From positions 40,326-104,325 of the forward strand of contig JAWKVD010000013.1 in NCBI GenBank assembly GCA_041398225.1: DNA of 64,000 nt. Direction: 5' to 3'. Position 1 is the first letter of the stretch, and each line of letters begins with the position of its first letter. This document shows positions 18,909-28,654 of this stretch, piece after piece. The notes beneath the pieces were generated by a model. The model was not told the DNA's origin. It ran no database searches and was given only the letters and a program-made list of their open reading frames with translations. Position numbers and translations under genes: made by a program. This stretch comes from JAWKVD01 sp041398225. GTDB lineage: Bacteria > Pseudomonadota > Alphaproteobacteria > Caulobacterales > Hyphomonadaceae.

Positions 18909-19319
18909 ATGGCTACCGATATCGACATCTACGTCGGCAAGCGACTGCGTCGCCGCCGTCGCCTTCTCGGCCTCACCCAGCAAGACCTCGCCGGTCAGGT
19001 TGGCGTGCGGTTCCAGCAGATCCAGAAATATGAGTGCGGCGCGAACCGCATCACCGCCAGCCGGCTGTTCAGCCTGGCCAGCGCGCTGAACGTCAACATC
19101 AACTACTTCTTCGACGGTCTCTCCGCGGACGGCACCCAGGCCCCCGCCAACGACACCGCCGACCGTCTCTCGGGCGACATCCTTTCGCAGAAAGAGACGC
19201 TTGAACTGGTGCGGGCCTACTATCGCCTCGGCGAACGCCCCCGCCGTCGTCTCCTCGATCTCGCCAAGGCGCTCGAGGGCGACAGCACCGACACCACCGG
19301 CACGACCGGCGTGGCCTAA
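18909..19319 (+). CDS. XRE-family transcriptional regulator
   Basis: 136-aa DNA-binding protein. Helix-turn-helix at about residues 10-65: RLRRRRRLLGLTQQDLAGQV, then FQQIQKYECGANRITASRL. The C-terminal part (ILSQKETLELVRAYYRL, ERPRRRLLDLAKAL) resembles the PraR/PhrR-type regulators of rhizobia and Caulobacter relatives. ATG at 18,909 is preceded by GGGAGTAAAG. It stands between the amidohydrolase gene and hisN and is probably transcribed from its own promoter. Confidence 0.85.
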   Translation: MATDIDIYVGKRLRRRRRLLGLTQQDLAGQVGVRFQQIQKYECGANRITASRLFSLASALNVNINYFFDGLSADGTQAPANDTADRLSGDILSQKETLELVRAYYRLGERPRRRLLDLAKALEGDSTDTTGTTGVA

Positions 19320-19442
19320 CAGTCCCGCGCACGCGGATATGGGCAATCCGAGGGGGCCGTCCGGCGCACAGCCGGGCGGCCTCCGCCGTTTGCGCATCCG
19401 TTTCGCGGTTGTCTCCGGCGGCCGGGCGGGCGAGAAACCCGC

Positions 19443-20258
19443 ATGCCGAACCCCAAGACCGACCTCGCCGACCTGTCCCGCGCCCTCCTGCCCCTGGCGG
19501 AGCGGCTCGCCGAGGCCGCCCGCGGCGCGGCCCTCCCCCATTTCCGCAACCTGACCACGGCCGAGAACAAGTCCGCGAACGGCTATGATCCGGTCACGGA
19601 GGCCGACAAGGCCGCCGAACGAGCGATGCGCGAGGTTCTCGCCGAGGAACGGCCGGACGACGGCGTGGAAGGCGAGGAATACGGCTCGACGCCCGGCGTG
19701 AGCGGCGTGGTCTGGCATCTCGACCCGGTCGACGGCACCCGCGCCTTCGTCGCCGGACTGCCCTCCTGGACCGTCCTCATCGGCGCGGCGGTCGAAGGCC
19801 GCGCCATCACCGGCGTCATCGACCAGCCCTGGATCGACGAACGCTATATCGGCGCCGGCGGCGAGGCGTGGTTCGCAGGTCACGGCCAGCGCAGTCCGCT
19901 GCGGGTCAGCGCCTGCGCGCGGCTGACCGACGCCATCCTGTCGACCACAGATCCGTTCATCCTGACGCCCGCCGAACGCGGCGCGTTCGAGCATCTGCGC
20001 GCAACCGCGCGCCTCACCCGCTATGGCTGGGACGCCTACGCCTATGCGCGCCTCGCGGCCGGGACCATCGACATGGTCGCCGAAACCGGCCTTCAGGCGC
20101 ATGACGTCGCCGCGCTGATCCCCGTGGTCGAGGGCGCCGGCGGGGTGGTGACCGACTGGCGCGGCGCGCCCGCCAGACTTGGCGGCCAGGTGGTCGCCGC
20201 CGCCAACCGCGCAATCCTCGACGAGGCCCTGATCTCGCTCCGGCGATCGGCGGACTGA
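19443..20258 (+). CDS. hisN: Histidinol-phosphatase, inositol-monophosphatase family
   Basis: Mg-dependent phosphatase that removes phosphate from L-histidinol phosphate in histidine synthesis. The family metal motif HLDPVDGTRAFVAGLPSW is at about residues 91-108, the acidic EGEEYGSTPG block precedes it, and HDVAALIPVVEGAGGVVTDW (about 219-238) is the second metal/substrate motif; the usual WD there is HD. Length of 271 aa fits HisN. The preceding DPVTEADKAAERAM block is also diagnostic. Other IMPase-family activities are possible. Confidence 0.87.
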   Translation: MPNPKTDLADLSRALLPLAERLAEAARGAALPHFRNLTTAENKSANGYDPVTEADKAAERAMREVLAEERPDDGVEGEEYGSTPGVSGVVWHLDPVDGTRAFVAGLPSWTVLIGAAVEGRAITGVIDQPWIDERYIGAGGEAWFAGHGQRSPLRVSACARLTDAILSTTDPFILTPAERGAFEHLRATARLTRYGWDAYAYARLAAGTIDMVAETGLQAHDVAALIPVVEGAGGVVTDWRGAPARLGGQVVAAANRAILDEALISLRRSAD

Positions 20259-20318
20259 GCCCGCCTTGGCGCGCGCCCCGGTTGATCTCTTCCTGCGGCC
20301 GACCGAGAGTCGCGACGC

Positions 20319-23300
20319 ATGACCGGCTGGCGTTTCTTCATCGATCGCGGGGGCACGTTCACGGACGTGGTGGCGACAAGCCCCGCGGGCGCGACCGTGG
20401 TGCGCAAGCTGCTGTCGTCGAACCCCGGCCAGTATGACGACGCGGCCCTGGAGGCGATCCGCCGCATTCTCGAAGAACATGGCGCGCGGCGCGACGACGT
20501 CGCGGCCGTCCGTCTCGGCACAACGGTGGCCACCAACGCCCTGCTGGAGCGCAAGGGCGCCGAGGTCGTGCTGGTGGTCACGCAGGGTTTCGCCGACCTT
20601 CTCGAGATCGGCGCGCAGGCGCGGCCCGACATCTTCGCGCGCCACATCGTCAAACCCGACCTGCTGCACAGCCGCGTCGTCGAGGCGCGCGAGCGCATCA
20701 CCGCGTCCGGCGAGGTCCTGCTCGCGCTCGACGAGGACCGCGTTCGCGCCGATCTCGCCGCCGCCCATGCCAAGGGCTATCGCGCGGCGGCGATCGCCTG
20801 TCTGCACGGATGGGCGCACCCGGCTCATGAGCGCCGCATCGCCGCCATCGCGCACCAGCTGGGCTTTACGCAGGTCTCGGTTAGCTCCGAAGTCAGCGGC
20901 CTGATCAAATACGTGCCACGGACCGACACCACGGTCGCCGACGCCTATCTCTCGCCGGTGCTCGACGCCTACATCCGGCGCTTTACAGCCGGCTTCGACG
21001 ACGGCGCCGACCTGCGCTTCATGCAGTCCAATGGCGGCCTCGCCAGCGCCGACGCGTTTCGCGGACGCGACGCCGTTCTGTCCGGGCCGGCGGGCGGCGT
21101 CGTGGGCATGGCGGCGGCGGCGCGACGCGCCGGGTTCGACAAGGCGCTGGGCTTCGACATGGGCGGCACCTCGACCGACGTTTCGCACTTTGCCGGCGCG
21201 TTCGAGCGCACGCATGAAACGATCGCCGCCGGGGTGCGCATCGCCGCGCCGATGCTGCAGGTCCACACGGTGGCGGCCGGGGGCGGTTCGATCTGTTTCT
21301 TCGACGGCGCGCGCATGCGCGTGGGACCTCACTCCGCCGGGGCCGATCCCGGCCCGGCCTGCTACCGGCGCGGCGGCCCGCTGACCGTGACCGACTGCAA
21401 CGTTCTGCTCGGGCGCGTGCAGCCCGACTTCTTCCCGGCGATCTTCGGACCGGAGGCGAACCAGAGGCTGGACGTGGAGGCGGTCCGCAACGGTTTCCGC
21501 GATCTGTGCGATCAGGTGAAGGCCGCAACCGGCCGCGCCATGACGCCGGAAGACGCGGCGCTGGGCTTTCTCGCCATCGCCAATCTCAACATGGCCGAGG
21601 CGATCCGGAAAATCTCGATCCAGCGCGGCTATGATCCGGCTGAGTACGCGCTCGTCGCGTTCGGGGGCGCGGGCGGCCAGCACGCGTGCGCGGTCGCGGA
21701 CGCGGTGGGCGTGGACGCCATTCTGCTGCATCCGCTGGCCGGCGTGCTGTCGGCCTGGGGCATGGGTCTCGCTCAGCCGCGCGCGGTGGTCGAGGCCACG
21801 ATCGACGCGCCCGCCGGCGATACGGCGCGCCTGACCGCCGAAGCCGAACGCCTCGCCCACGCCGCGCACGCCCGGCTTGCGGCGCAGGACGTGCCCGACA
21901 TCGAAACCCGCGTCACGGCGCATGTCCGCTATGCCGGCGCGGATGCGACGCTCGCCCTGCCCTTCGCGGGCGAACCATCGCTGGCCGAGCGCTTCGCGCT
22001 CGAACACATGTCGCGTTTCGGCTTCACCGACCCGGACCGGGAGGTGATGGTCGCGGCGCTGAGCGCGGAAGCCGTCGGCGCAAGCGAGCCTTATGGCGAG
22101 ACCGGTCTTGCAGCCTCCGGCGCCGGCCCCGGGCCCGCGCCCGCGACCTCGACCACCGTTCGCCTGACCACGGCCGAAGGCGTCGCCGACGCCCCGGTTC
22201 ACGACCGTGCAGCGCTTGCGCCCGACCAGATCGTCGACGGCCCCGCCCTGATCCTCGAACAGGGCGCAACGACCTATGTCGACGCGGGCTGGCGGGCGAA
22301 ACTGACCGAAGCCGGCGATCTCGTTCTGACCCGGCGAACGCCGCGCATGGCGCGCGAACGCATCGGCGCGGCGGCCGACCCGGTGCTGCTGGAAGTGTTC
22401 TCCAACCGCTTCATGGGCGTCGCCGAGGAGATGGGACTTGCGCTTCAGACCACGGCGGCCTCGGTGAACATCAAGGAGCGTCTGGACTTTTCGTGCGCGA
22501 TCTTCGACGCGTCCGGCGGGCTGGTCGCCAACGCACCGCACATTCCCGTTCACCTCGGATCGATGAGCGACAGCGTGCGCGAGATCATCCGGCGGCGGGG
22601 CGAGGAGATGCGCGAGGGCGACATCTATATGCTCAACGCGCCGCATGCGGGCGGCACCCACCTGCCGGACATCACGGTGATCGCGCCGGTCTTCGTTCCC
22701 GGATACGACATCCACGGAAGGAACAGTCCCGCCTTCTTCACCTGCGCGCGCGGCCACCATGCCGACATTGGCGGAACGACGCCCGGATCGATGCCGCCCG
22801 ACAGCACCCGCGTTGACGAGGAAGGCGTACTGATCGAGAATTTCCTGCTGGTGAGCGAAGGCCGGCTGCGCGAAGCGGAGACGCGCGCGCTGCTGTCGTC
22901 GGGCGAATATCCGTCCCGCGACGTCGACCGAAATCTCGCAGACCTGAAAGCGCAGATCGCCGCCTGCGTGCGCGGCGGCGACGAGCTGCGCGCCATGACC
23001 GCCTATTACGGCCGCGACGGCGTTTCCGCCTACATGCGGCATGTTCAGGACAATGCCGAGGAACACATTCGCCGCGTGATCGACACGCTCGAGCCGGGCG
23101 CATTCGACGTTAGCATGGACACCGGCGCGGTCATTCGGGTCGCGGTCAGGCCCGATCGGGCGGCGCGGCGCGTGACGATCGACTTCACCGGAACCAGCGA
23201 TCAGCAGCCGGACAATTTCAACGCGCCGCTTTCGATCACGCGAGCCGCGACGCTCTACGTGTTCCGGACGCTGGTGGACGACGCCATCCCGCTGAACGAG

Positions 23301-23918
23301 GGCTGCCTGAGACCGGTGGACCTGATCGTCCCGCAGGGGTCGATGCTCAATCCACGCCCCGGCGCGGCGGTCGTCGCCGGCAATGTCGAGACCAGCCAGG
23401 CGGTGGTCGATGCGCTCTACGCCGCGATGGGACGGATGGCGGCGTCGCAAGGCACGATGAACAATTTCACCTTCGGCGACGGGACGCGCCAGTACTACGA
23501 GACCATCTGCGGCGGGTCCGGCGCGGGCCCGGATTTCGACGGCGCCAGCGCGGTGCAGACCCACATGACCAATTCGCGCCTGACCGATCCGGAAGTGCTG
23601 GAAACGCGGTTTCCGGTTGTGGTGGAGGCGTTCGCGGTGCGGCGCGGATCGGGCGGCGGCGGGCTCCATACCGGCGGCGACGGCGCCGTGCGGCGGATAC
23701 GCTTTCTTGAACCCATGACCGCCTCGATCCTCTCCAATCGCCGGCTTACCCGTCCGTTCGGGCTGGCCGGAGGCGAAGCCGGCGCTTCGGGCGCCACGCG
23801 CGTCGAACGCGCAGGCGGCGAGGTTGTCGAGCTTGGCGCGACCGGATCGCTTGCGGTCGATGCGGGCGACGTGATCATCATCGAAACGCCCGGCGGGGGC
23901 GGCTACGGACAAGCCTGA
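20319..23918 (+). CDS. 5-oxoprolinase / hydantoinase AB fusion, ATP-dependent
   Basis: 1,199-aa fusion that would hydrolyse 5-oxo-L-proline to glutamate using ATP. The N-terminal hydantoinase A half starts with the ATP-binding RGGTFTDVVA (about 8-17), then GTTVATNALLERKGAEV (about 69) and FDMGGTSTDVSHF (about 280-290). The hydantoinase B half begins near residue 680 (VLLEVFSNRFMGVAEEMG) and carries GTHLPDITV and CARGHHADIGG. The final segment RRGSGGGGLHTGGDGAVRRI is typical. It heads a four-gene rightward unit with DUF969, DUF979 and DUF2891 genes. Confidence 0.9.
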   Translation: MTGWRFFIDRGGTFTDVVATSPAGATVVRKLLSSNPGQYDDAALEAIRRILEEHGARRDDVAAVRLGTTVATNALLERKGAEVVLVVTQGFADLLEIGAQARPDIFARHIVKPDLLHSRVVEARERITASGEVLLALDEDRVRADLAAAHAKGYRAAAIACLHGWAHPAHERRIAAIAHQLGFTQVSVSSEVSGLIKYVPRTDTTVADAYLSPVLDAYIRRFTAGFDDGADLRFMQSNGGLASADAFRGRDAVLSGPAGGVVGMAAAARRAGFDKALGFDMGGTSTDVSHFAGAFERTHETIAAGVRIAAPMLQVHTVAAGGGSICFFDGARMRVGPHSAGADPGPACYRRGGPLTVTDCNVLLGRVQPDFFPAIFGPEANQRLDVEAVRNGFRDLCDQVKAATGRAMTPEDAALGFLAIANLNMAEAIRKISIQRGYDPAEYALVAFGGAGGQHACAVADAVGVDAILLHPLAGVLSAWGMGLAQPRAVVEATIDAPAGDTARLTAEAERLAHAAHARLAAQDVPDIETRVTAHVRYAGADATLALPFAGEPSLAERFALEHMSRFGFTDPDREVMVAALSAEAVGASEPYGETGLAASGAGPGPAPATSTTVRLTTAEGVADAPVHDRAALAPDQIVDGPALILEQGATTYVDAGWRAKLTEAGDLVLTRRTPRMARERIGAAADPVLLEVFSNRFMGVAEEMGLALQTTAASVNIKERLDFSCAIFDASGGLVANAPHIPVHLGSMSDSVREIIRRRGEEMREGDIYMLNAPHAGGTHLPDITVIAPVFVPGYDIHGRNSPAFFTCARGHHADIGGTTPGSMPPDSTRVDEEGVLIENFLLVSEGRLREAETRALLSSGEYPSRDVDRNLADLKAQIAACVRGGDELRAMTAYYGRDGVSAYMRHVQDNAEEHIRRVIDTLEPGAFDVSMDTGAVIRVAVRPDRAARRVTIDFTGTSDQQPDNFNAPLSITRAATLYVFRTLVDDAIPLNEGCLRPVDLIVPQGSMLNPRPGAAVVAGNVETSQAVVDALYAAMGRMAASQGTMNNFTFGDGTRQYYETICGGSGAGPDFDGASAVQTHMTNSRLTDPEVLETRFPVVVEAFAVRRGSGGGGLHTGGDGAVRRIRFLEPMTASILSNRRLTRPFGLAGGEAGASGATRVERAGGEVVELGATGSLAVDAGDVIIIETPGGGGYGQA

Positions 23919-23960
23919 AGCGGCGACCTCCGGGACAGGCGCGGGAGCGGGACGATCGAG

Positions 23961-24680
23961 ATGCTGGTGTTGCTTGGGATCGCGGTGGTGGTGTTCGGAT
24001 TTATCGTCCGGGCCAATCCGCTTCTGGTGGTGATGGCGGCCGCCATCGTGACCGGGCTTGCGGCGGCATGGTCGCCGGATACCGATCTCAACGCCATGTA
24101 CCAGGCCGGGGTCGCCACGCTGGCGCGGTTCGGAGAGGCCTTCAACAAGAACCGCTATGTCTCGCTTATCTGGATCGTGCTGGCCGCGATCGGCCTGCTC
24201 GAACGCGCCGGCCTTCAGGAGCGCGCGCGCATGGCCATCGAGAAAGTCCAAGCGGCGACGGTGGGCCGGCTGTTGTGGGTCTATTTCATCGTCCGCCAGA
24301 TCGCCGCCGCCCTTGGCCTCACCTCGCTGGGCGGACATCCGCAGATGGTGCGCCCGCTGATCGCGCCGATGGCCGAGGGCGCGGCCGAAGCGCGGTTCGG
24401 TCCGCTGCCCGACCGGCATCGTTTTCTGATCCGCTCGCACGCGGCGGCGGCCGACAATGTCGCGCTGTTCTTCGGCGAGGACATCTTCCTGGCGATCGCC
24501 TCGATCCTGCTGATCAAGGGATATCTGGAAACCAACGGCATCGTCGTCGAACCGCTGCAATTGTCGGTCTGGGCGATCCCGACCGCGCTCTCGGCGCTAG
24601 CGATCCACAGCGTGCGGCTGTGGCTGCTCGACCGCAGGCTGCAACGCGAGCTCGGCGCGAAGCCGGAGACGACGCCATGA
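23961..24680 (+). CDS. DUF969 membrane protein, probable transporter subunit
   Basis: 239-aa integral membrane protein with about six hydrophobic segments and internal motifs FGEAFNKNRYVSLIWIV and LTSLGGHPQMVRPL characteristic of DUF969. It starts 42 bases after the oxoprolinase gene and overlaps the DUF979 gene by four bases (ATGA), so the two are coupled. DUF969/DUF979 pairs look like the two halves of a secondary carrier. Placement after 5-oxoprolinase suggests 5-oxoproline or a related compound as substrate (inference). Confidence 0.82.
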   Translation: MLVLLGIAVVVFGFIVRANPLLVVMAAAIVTGLAAAWSPDTDLNAMYQAGVATLARFGEAFNKNRYVSLIWIVLAAIGLLERAGLQERARMAIEKVQAATVGRLLWVYFIVRQIAAALGLTSLGGHPQMVRPLIAPMAEGAAEARFGPLPDRHRFLIRSHAAAADNVALFFGEDIFLAIASILLIKGYLETNGIVVEPLQLSVWAIPTALSALAIHSVRLWLLDRRLQRELGAKPETTP

Positions 24681-25639
24681 TCACGCTCGGCCACGCCTAC
24701 ATCATCGGCGGACTGTTCTTCGCCGCCATCGCGATCCTTTCGGCGCTCGACAAGGCCAATCGACGCGGACCGGTCAACGCCTTGTTCTGGGGCCTCATCG
24801 CGCTGAGCTTTCTTGCGGGAGACCGCCTTGGAAATCTCGGCAACGGCCTGCTTGCGCTGGCGCTTGTGGCGCTCGCCGCCGTGGGGCTTGGCCAGGGCAA
24901 GCCCGCAACGACCACGACCGAGGAGCGCCGCGCCAGCGCTGTCCGACGCGGCGACGCCCTGTTCCTGCCGGCGCTCATCATTCCGGCGGCGGCGCTGATC
25001 GGCACGCTGATCGCCAAGCAGACCGAGTGGGGCAAACATCTGATCGATCCTTCTCAAGCGACGCTGATCTCGCTGGCGCTGGGCGTTCTGATCGCGGTGG
25101 CCGCCGTGATGGTCTGGCTGAAGCCGCCGCTTCTGGCGCCGCTTCAGGAGGGCCGGCGCCTGATGGACGCGGTGGGCTGGGCCGCGACGCTGCCGCAAAT
25201 GCTGGCCTCGCTCGGGGCGGTGTTTCTGGCGGCGGGCGTGGGCGATCAGGTCGGCATTCTGGTTTCGGATTTCATTCCGCTCGACAACCGAACCCTGGCG
25301 GTGTCGGCCTATTGCATCGGCATGGCGCTGTTCACGGTGGTGATGGGCAACGCATTCGCGGCCTTCCCGGTGATGACCGCCGCCGTCGGCCTGCCGGTCG
25401 TGGTGGGCGTGTTCGGCGGCGACCCCGCCCGGGTGTGCGCCATCGGCATGCTGGCCGGTTTCTGCGGAACGCTGATGACGCCGATGGCCGCCAACTTCAA
25501 CGTCGTCCCCGCCAACCTGCTGGAGCTTCCCGACCGCAAGCGGGCGTTCAACGGCGTGATCCGGGCGCAGATACCCACCGCCCTGCCCCTGCTTGTCGCC
25601 AACATCCTGCTGATGCGCTTTCTGGCCTTTCCGTCATGA
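24677..25639 (+). CDS. DUF979 membrane protein, probable transporter subunit
   Basis: 320-aa membrane protein with about nine hydrophobic segments. The conserved region is FAAFPVMTAAVGLPVVVG, followed by GFCGTLMTPMAANFNVVPAN and the C-terminal GVIRAQIPTALPLL block. It is coupled to DUF969 (4-base overlap) and to the following DUF2891 gene (4-base overlap). It probably forms a permease complex with the DUF969 protein in the inner membrane. Confidence 0.84.
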   Translation: MITLGHAYIIGGLFFAAIAILSALDKANRRGPVNALFWGLIALSFLAGDRLGNLGNGLLALALVALAAVGLGQGKPATTTTEERRASAVRRGDALFLPALIIPAAALIGTLIAKQTEWGKHLIDPSQATLISLALGVLIAVAAVMVWLKPPLLAPLQEGRRLMDAVGWAATLPQMLASLGAVFLAAGVGDQVGILVSDFIPLDNRTLAVSAYCIGMALFTVVMGNAFAAFPVMTAAVGLPVVVGVFGGDPARVCAIGMLAGFCGTLMTPMAANFNVVPANLLELPDRKRAFNGVIRAQIPTALPLLVANILLMRFLAFPS

Positions 25640-26640
25640 CCGATCTTACGCTCAACCTCGCCGACCGGTTCGCGCGCATCGCGCTCGGGCATGTGTGCGT
25701 GGAATATCCCAACAAGCTGGATCATGTGATGACCGGGCCGGAGGATGTGCGCTCGCCGCGCGATCTTCATCCGGTGTTCTACGGAAGTTTCGACTGGCAC
25801 TCCTGCGTCCATGGCTACTGGCTTCTGGCGCGTACGCTGCGACGCCATCCGGAGATGTCGGCCGCGGACGATGTTCGCCGCCTCTATGAGACCAGCTTCA
25901 CGCCGGAGACCATCGAGGCGGAGCGAGCCTATCTCGACACGCCGGCCTCGCGCGGATTCGAACGGCCCTATGGCTGGGCGTGGCTGCTGGCGCTGCAGGC
26001 CGAGCTCGACCGTCATGACGGTCCGCTCGCGGCGGCGGCGCAGACGCTGGAGCCGCTGTCGACGGCGTTCGCGAAGCGCTTCGCGGACTTCCTGCCGCTG
26101 GCGGACTATCCTGTCCGCACCGGCGTTCACACCTCCACCGCCTTCGCGTTGCGGCTGGCCGCAGACCATAGCGAGGCGCGCGATCCCGGCCTGCACCGGC
26201 TGATCCGGGAGAAAGCGCTCGCCTGGCACGGCGCCGACCGCGACGCGCAGGCGTGGGAGCCGAGCCAGGACGCTTTCCTGTCGCCGACCCTGATGGAGGC
26301 GGCGTGCATGAAACGCCTCATGCCCGCATCGGACTTCCGCGACTGGTTCGCCGACTTTCTGCCGGGCGTCGTGCATGGCGAGCCGGCGGTTCTGTTCTCG
26401 CCCGCGCGCGTCAGCGACCGAAGCGACGGCAAGATCGCGCATCTCGACGGGCTCAACTTCTCGCGCGCCTGGTGCTGGCGCGAACTGGCCGGGGCGCTAG
26501 ACGAAGACGATCCGCGTCGGGCGCCGATGGAGGCGGCCGCGCAACGCCATATCGAGGCTCGCCTCGATCATGTCGCGGGCGATTACATGGGCGAGCACTG
26601 GCTGGCGACCTTCGCGGTTCTGGCGCTGGACGGGCTCTAG
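25636..26640 (+). CDS. DUF2891 domain protein
   Basis: 334-aa soluble protein of the DUF2891 family: HPVFYGSFDWHSCVHGYWLL (about 46-65), then RPYGWAWLLALQAEL, RTGVHTSTAFAL and DAFLSPTLMEA. The conserved His/Asp/Trp residues and likely alpha/alpha-barrel pattern suggest an enzyme, but no activity is known to me. Its start overlaps the DUF979 stop (ATGA), so it is the last gene of the oxoprolinase unit. It overlaps the convergent MFS gene by four bases at the 3' end. Confidence 0.85.
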   Translation: MTDLTLNLADRFARIALGHVCVEYPNKLDHVMTGPEDVRSPRDLHPVFYGSFDWHSCVHGYWLLARTLRRHPEMSAADDVRRLYETSFTPETIEAERAYLDTPASRGFERPYGWAWLLALQAELDRHDGPLAAAAQTLEPLSTAFAKRFADFLPLADYPVRTGVHTSTAFALRLAADHSEARDPGLHRLIREKALAWHGADRDAQAWEPSQDAFLSPTLMEAACMKRLMPASDFRDWFADFLPGVVHGEPAVLFSPARVSDRSDGKIAHLDGLNFSRAWCWRELAGALDEDDPRRAPMEAAAQRHIEARLDHVAGDYMGEHWLATFAVLALDGL

Positions 26641-27926
26641 GCGGCGGCCTCCTCTTCTCCGGCGAGCATTTGCGCGCGCGTGCGATCGATCGAGGGGACC
26701 AGCACGTGCAGGATGAACAGCGATACGAACTTGCCGACCGCGCACATGGCGAGCATGGGCGCATACGACCCGGTGGCGTCGAGCACGGCGCCGGTGAACT
26801 CGTTCATGGCGAGGCCCAACAGACCGCCGAAGGTTCCGCCGAAGCCGATGGCCAGGCCGACCTGGCGAGCGGGAAAAATGTCGGTGCAAAGGCCGAACAC
26901 GTTGGTGGAGAAAGCCTGGTGGGCGGCGAGCGTGAGGCCGACCAGGGCGACGCCCAGCCACATGTCGCCGCCGAAGGCGATCAACGGCACCGGGATGGCG
27001 AGACAGGCCGCGGCCAGCATGGGAAGCTTGCGCGACAGGTTGTAGCTGACCCCCGAGGCCAGAAGACGGCTGGCCGACCAGCCGCCGATGAGCGACCCCG
27101 ACGCGGCGATGGTGAAGACGATCGCCACCGGCAGCGCGCCGGAGGCCATGTCGAGCCCGTAGCGCTTGGCGAAGAGATCCGGCGTCCAGAAGAGGAGAAA
27201 AACCCAGACGAAATCGGAGAAAAACTTCGCCAGCGCCACCGCCCAGGCGCGACGGTCGCCGGCCATGGCGAAGATGGCGCCAAGCTCCTGCCGCAGGGTG
27301 CGCGCCTGCGGGCCGGGCGCCTGCGGCGGGCGCGGCATCAGCATCCACGCGACCAGCCAGACGGCGCCGAGCGCGCCGGTGATGACGAAGGCCGCGCGCC
27401 AGCCGAGGGTGAGGAACAGCGCCGCCACGATGAAGGGCGCGAGCATGGCGCCGATATTGGGCGCGGCGTTCATCACGCCCAGCGCCAGGGACCGGTCGCC
27501 GCCGCGAAACCATGTCGCCACGGTTTTCACCGCCGCCGGCAGGTTGATCGCCTCGGTGGCGCCGAGGGCCGCGCGCACCCAGTAGAAGCTGGTCACGGAG
27601 GTGAAGACGGCGTGGCCGATCTGGGCGAGGCTCCAGCCGCCGACGCCGAAGGCGTAGCCGGCGCGCAGGCCGACGCGATCCATGAACCAGCCGGCGAGAA
27701 GCGTGCAGACGATGGTGGCGAGCTGAAACGCCGAGACGATGTGGGCGTAGTCGCCGTCGGACCAGCCGAACTCGTCGCTCATCGGAGCTTTCAGGAAGGC
27801 GATGGTCTGGCGGTCGAGATAGTTGAGCAGCGCGGCGAAGAAGACCAGGGCGAGCGCCGCCCAGCGCCATGAATCGCGCGCGGTGTAGACCCGGTCCGGC
27901 GGCGGCGCCTCGGTCTTTGCGGTCAT
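26637..27926 (-). CDS. MFS transporter, ACS (anion:cation symporter) type
   Basis: 429-aa major facilitator with 12 predicted membrane helices. The N-terminal motif ALLNYLDRQTIAFL (about 33-46) and GWFMDRVGLRAGYA (loop 2-3 signature) are typical of hexuronate/organic-anion ACS members. INLPAAVKTVATWF is another family block. It converges with the DUF2891 gene, sharing four bases. Substrate unknown; a sugar acid or carboxylate is likely. Followed upstream by a long repeat-rich non-coding region. Confidence 0.86.
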   Translation of the reverse strand: MTAKTEAPPPDRVYTARDSWRWAALALVFFAALLNYLDRQTIAFLKAPMSDEFGWSDGDYAHIVSAFQLATIVCTLLAGWFMDRVGLRAGYAFGVGGWSLAQIGHAVFTSVTSFYWVRAALGATEAINLPAAVKTVATWFRGGDRSLALGVMNAAPNIGAMLAPFIVAALFLTLGWRAAFVITGALGAVWLVAWMLMPRPPQAPGPQARTLRQELGAIFAMAGDRRAWAVALAKFFSDFVWVFLLFWTPDLFAKRYGLDMASGALPVAIVFTIAASGSLIGGWSASRLLASGVSYNLSRKLPMLAAACLAIPVPLIAFGGDMWLGVALVGLTLAAHQAFSTNVFGLCTDIFPARQVGLAIGFGGTFGGLLGLAMNEFTGAVLDATGSYAPMLAMCAVGKFVSLFILHVLVPSIDRTRAQMLAGEEEAAA

Positions 27927-28123
27927 GGCGGCCCTCCCCGGTCGCTGTTTTCCCGGACCTTAAGGCGTTGATCCGGCGGGGCAATGTTTCGGCGTGGGTT
28001 TGGGGGCGGGTTTGTGGCCGGGGTGGTTGGGAGCCGGGCTGGTGTTTGGCGCGGATGCGGGTTTGGCCGGACCGGCGTGCGCCGTCCGGGTTTGCGTTGC
28101 TCCCCATGCTGAACAGGGAGGCC

Positions 28124-28194
28124 GGGGCGCGTGGGGCCGCGCCGATGTGCTGGTCGCGAGGACCAGCGAGTAAGACGTGACGCCCACGCGCCCC
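28124..28194. repeat. Nested inverted repeat (structured element)
   Basis: Outer arms GGGGCGCGTGGG (28,124-28,135) and CCCACGCGCCCC (28,183-28,194) are perfect 12-base complements. They enclose an inner perfect hairpin GCTGGTC/GACCAGC (28,149-28,167). Two nested perfect dyads in non-coding DNA suggest a structured RNA or a small mobile repeat. Confidence 0.5.
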
Positions 28195-28589
28195 GCGGCC
28201 GGTTTGAGATCCGGTGCGGCTGGCGGGTTTGGCTGGGGAACACCGGTTGCGTCTCGATCGTCTGAGATCGCACGGCCCACGTCCAGCATTTGGACCCATT
28301 TCCGCATCCCGGACCCGCGTGCAGATCTCTCCGCGAGACCTGGAACCCCGGTTTCGACACCCCGGAGCCTGTTTGCATGAGCCGGTTTCCGCGAGCTTCC
28401 CGAGAGGTCACTCCCGGGCGTTGGTCAGGCGAAGCGTCTTGTCCACGCTCCGCCCGCTTCGCGGACCTGGTCTCAACACGCCGGCCGGCGCCTGACATTC
28501 GATGGACTCGGAACGTCTCCCGAACCCTCCCCGCGCCAGACGCGAGCCAATATTGAGCCGAACGCCACGCCGGTCGGATAACTCCTTGC

Positions 28590-28633
28590 TGTCATCCCGG
28601 CCAAGCCGCGCAGCGGCGCGAGCCGGGACCCAT
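28590..28633 (-). repeat. Dispersed palindromic repeat, inverted copy
   Basis: Read on the minus strand it runs ATGGGTCCCGGCTCGC ... GCCGGGATGACA, matching the ends of the two copies at 28,655 and 28,904 in the opposite orientation. The copy is itself palindromic (CCCGGC/GCCGGG). Confidence 0.5.
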
Positions 28634-28654
28634 CGAGAGGCCGTCGGGGTTGAT

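Noticed and set aside
18570..24560. A 1,996-codon minus-strand open frame antisense to hisN, oxoprolinase and DUF969 genes
   Set aside because: It is opposite well-recognised genes, the translation is Arg/His/Gly-rich low-information text, and long antisense frames are expected in GC-rich DNA.
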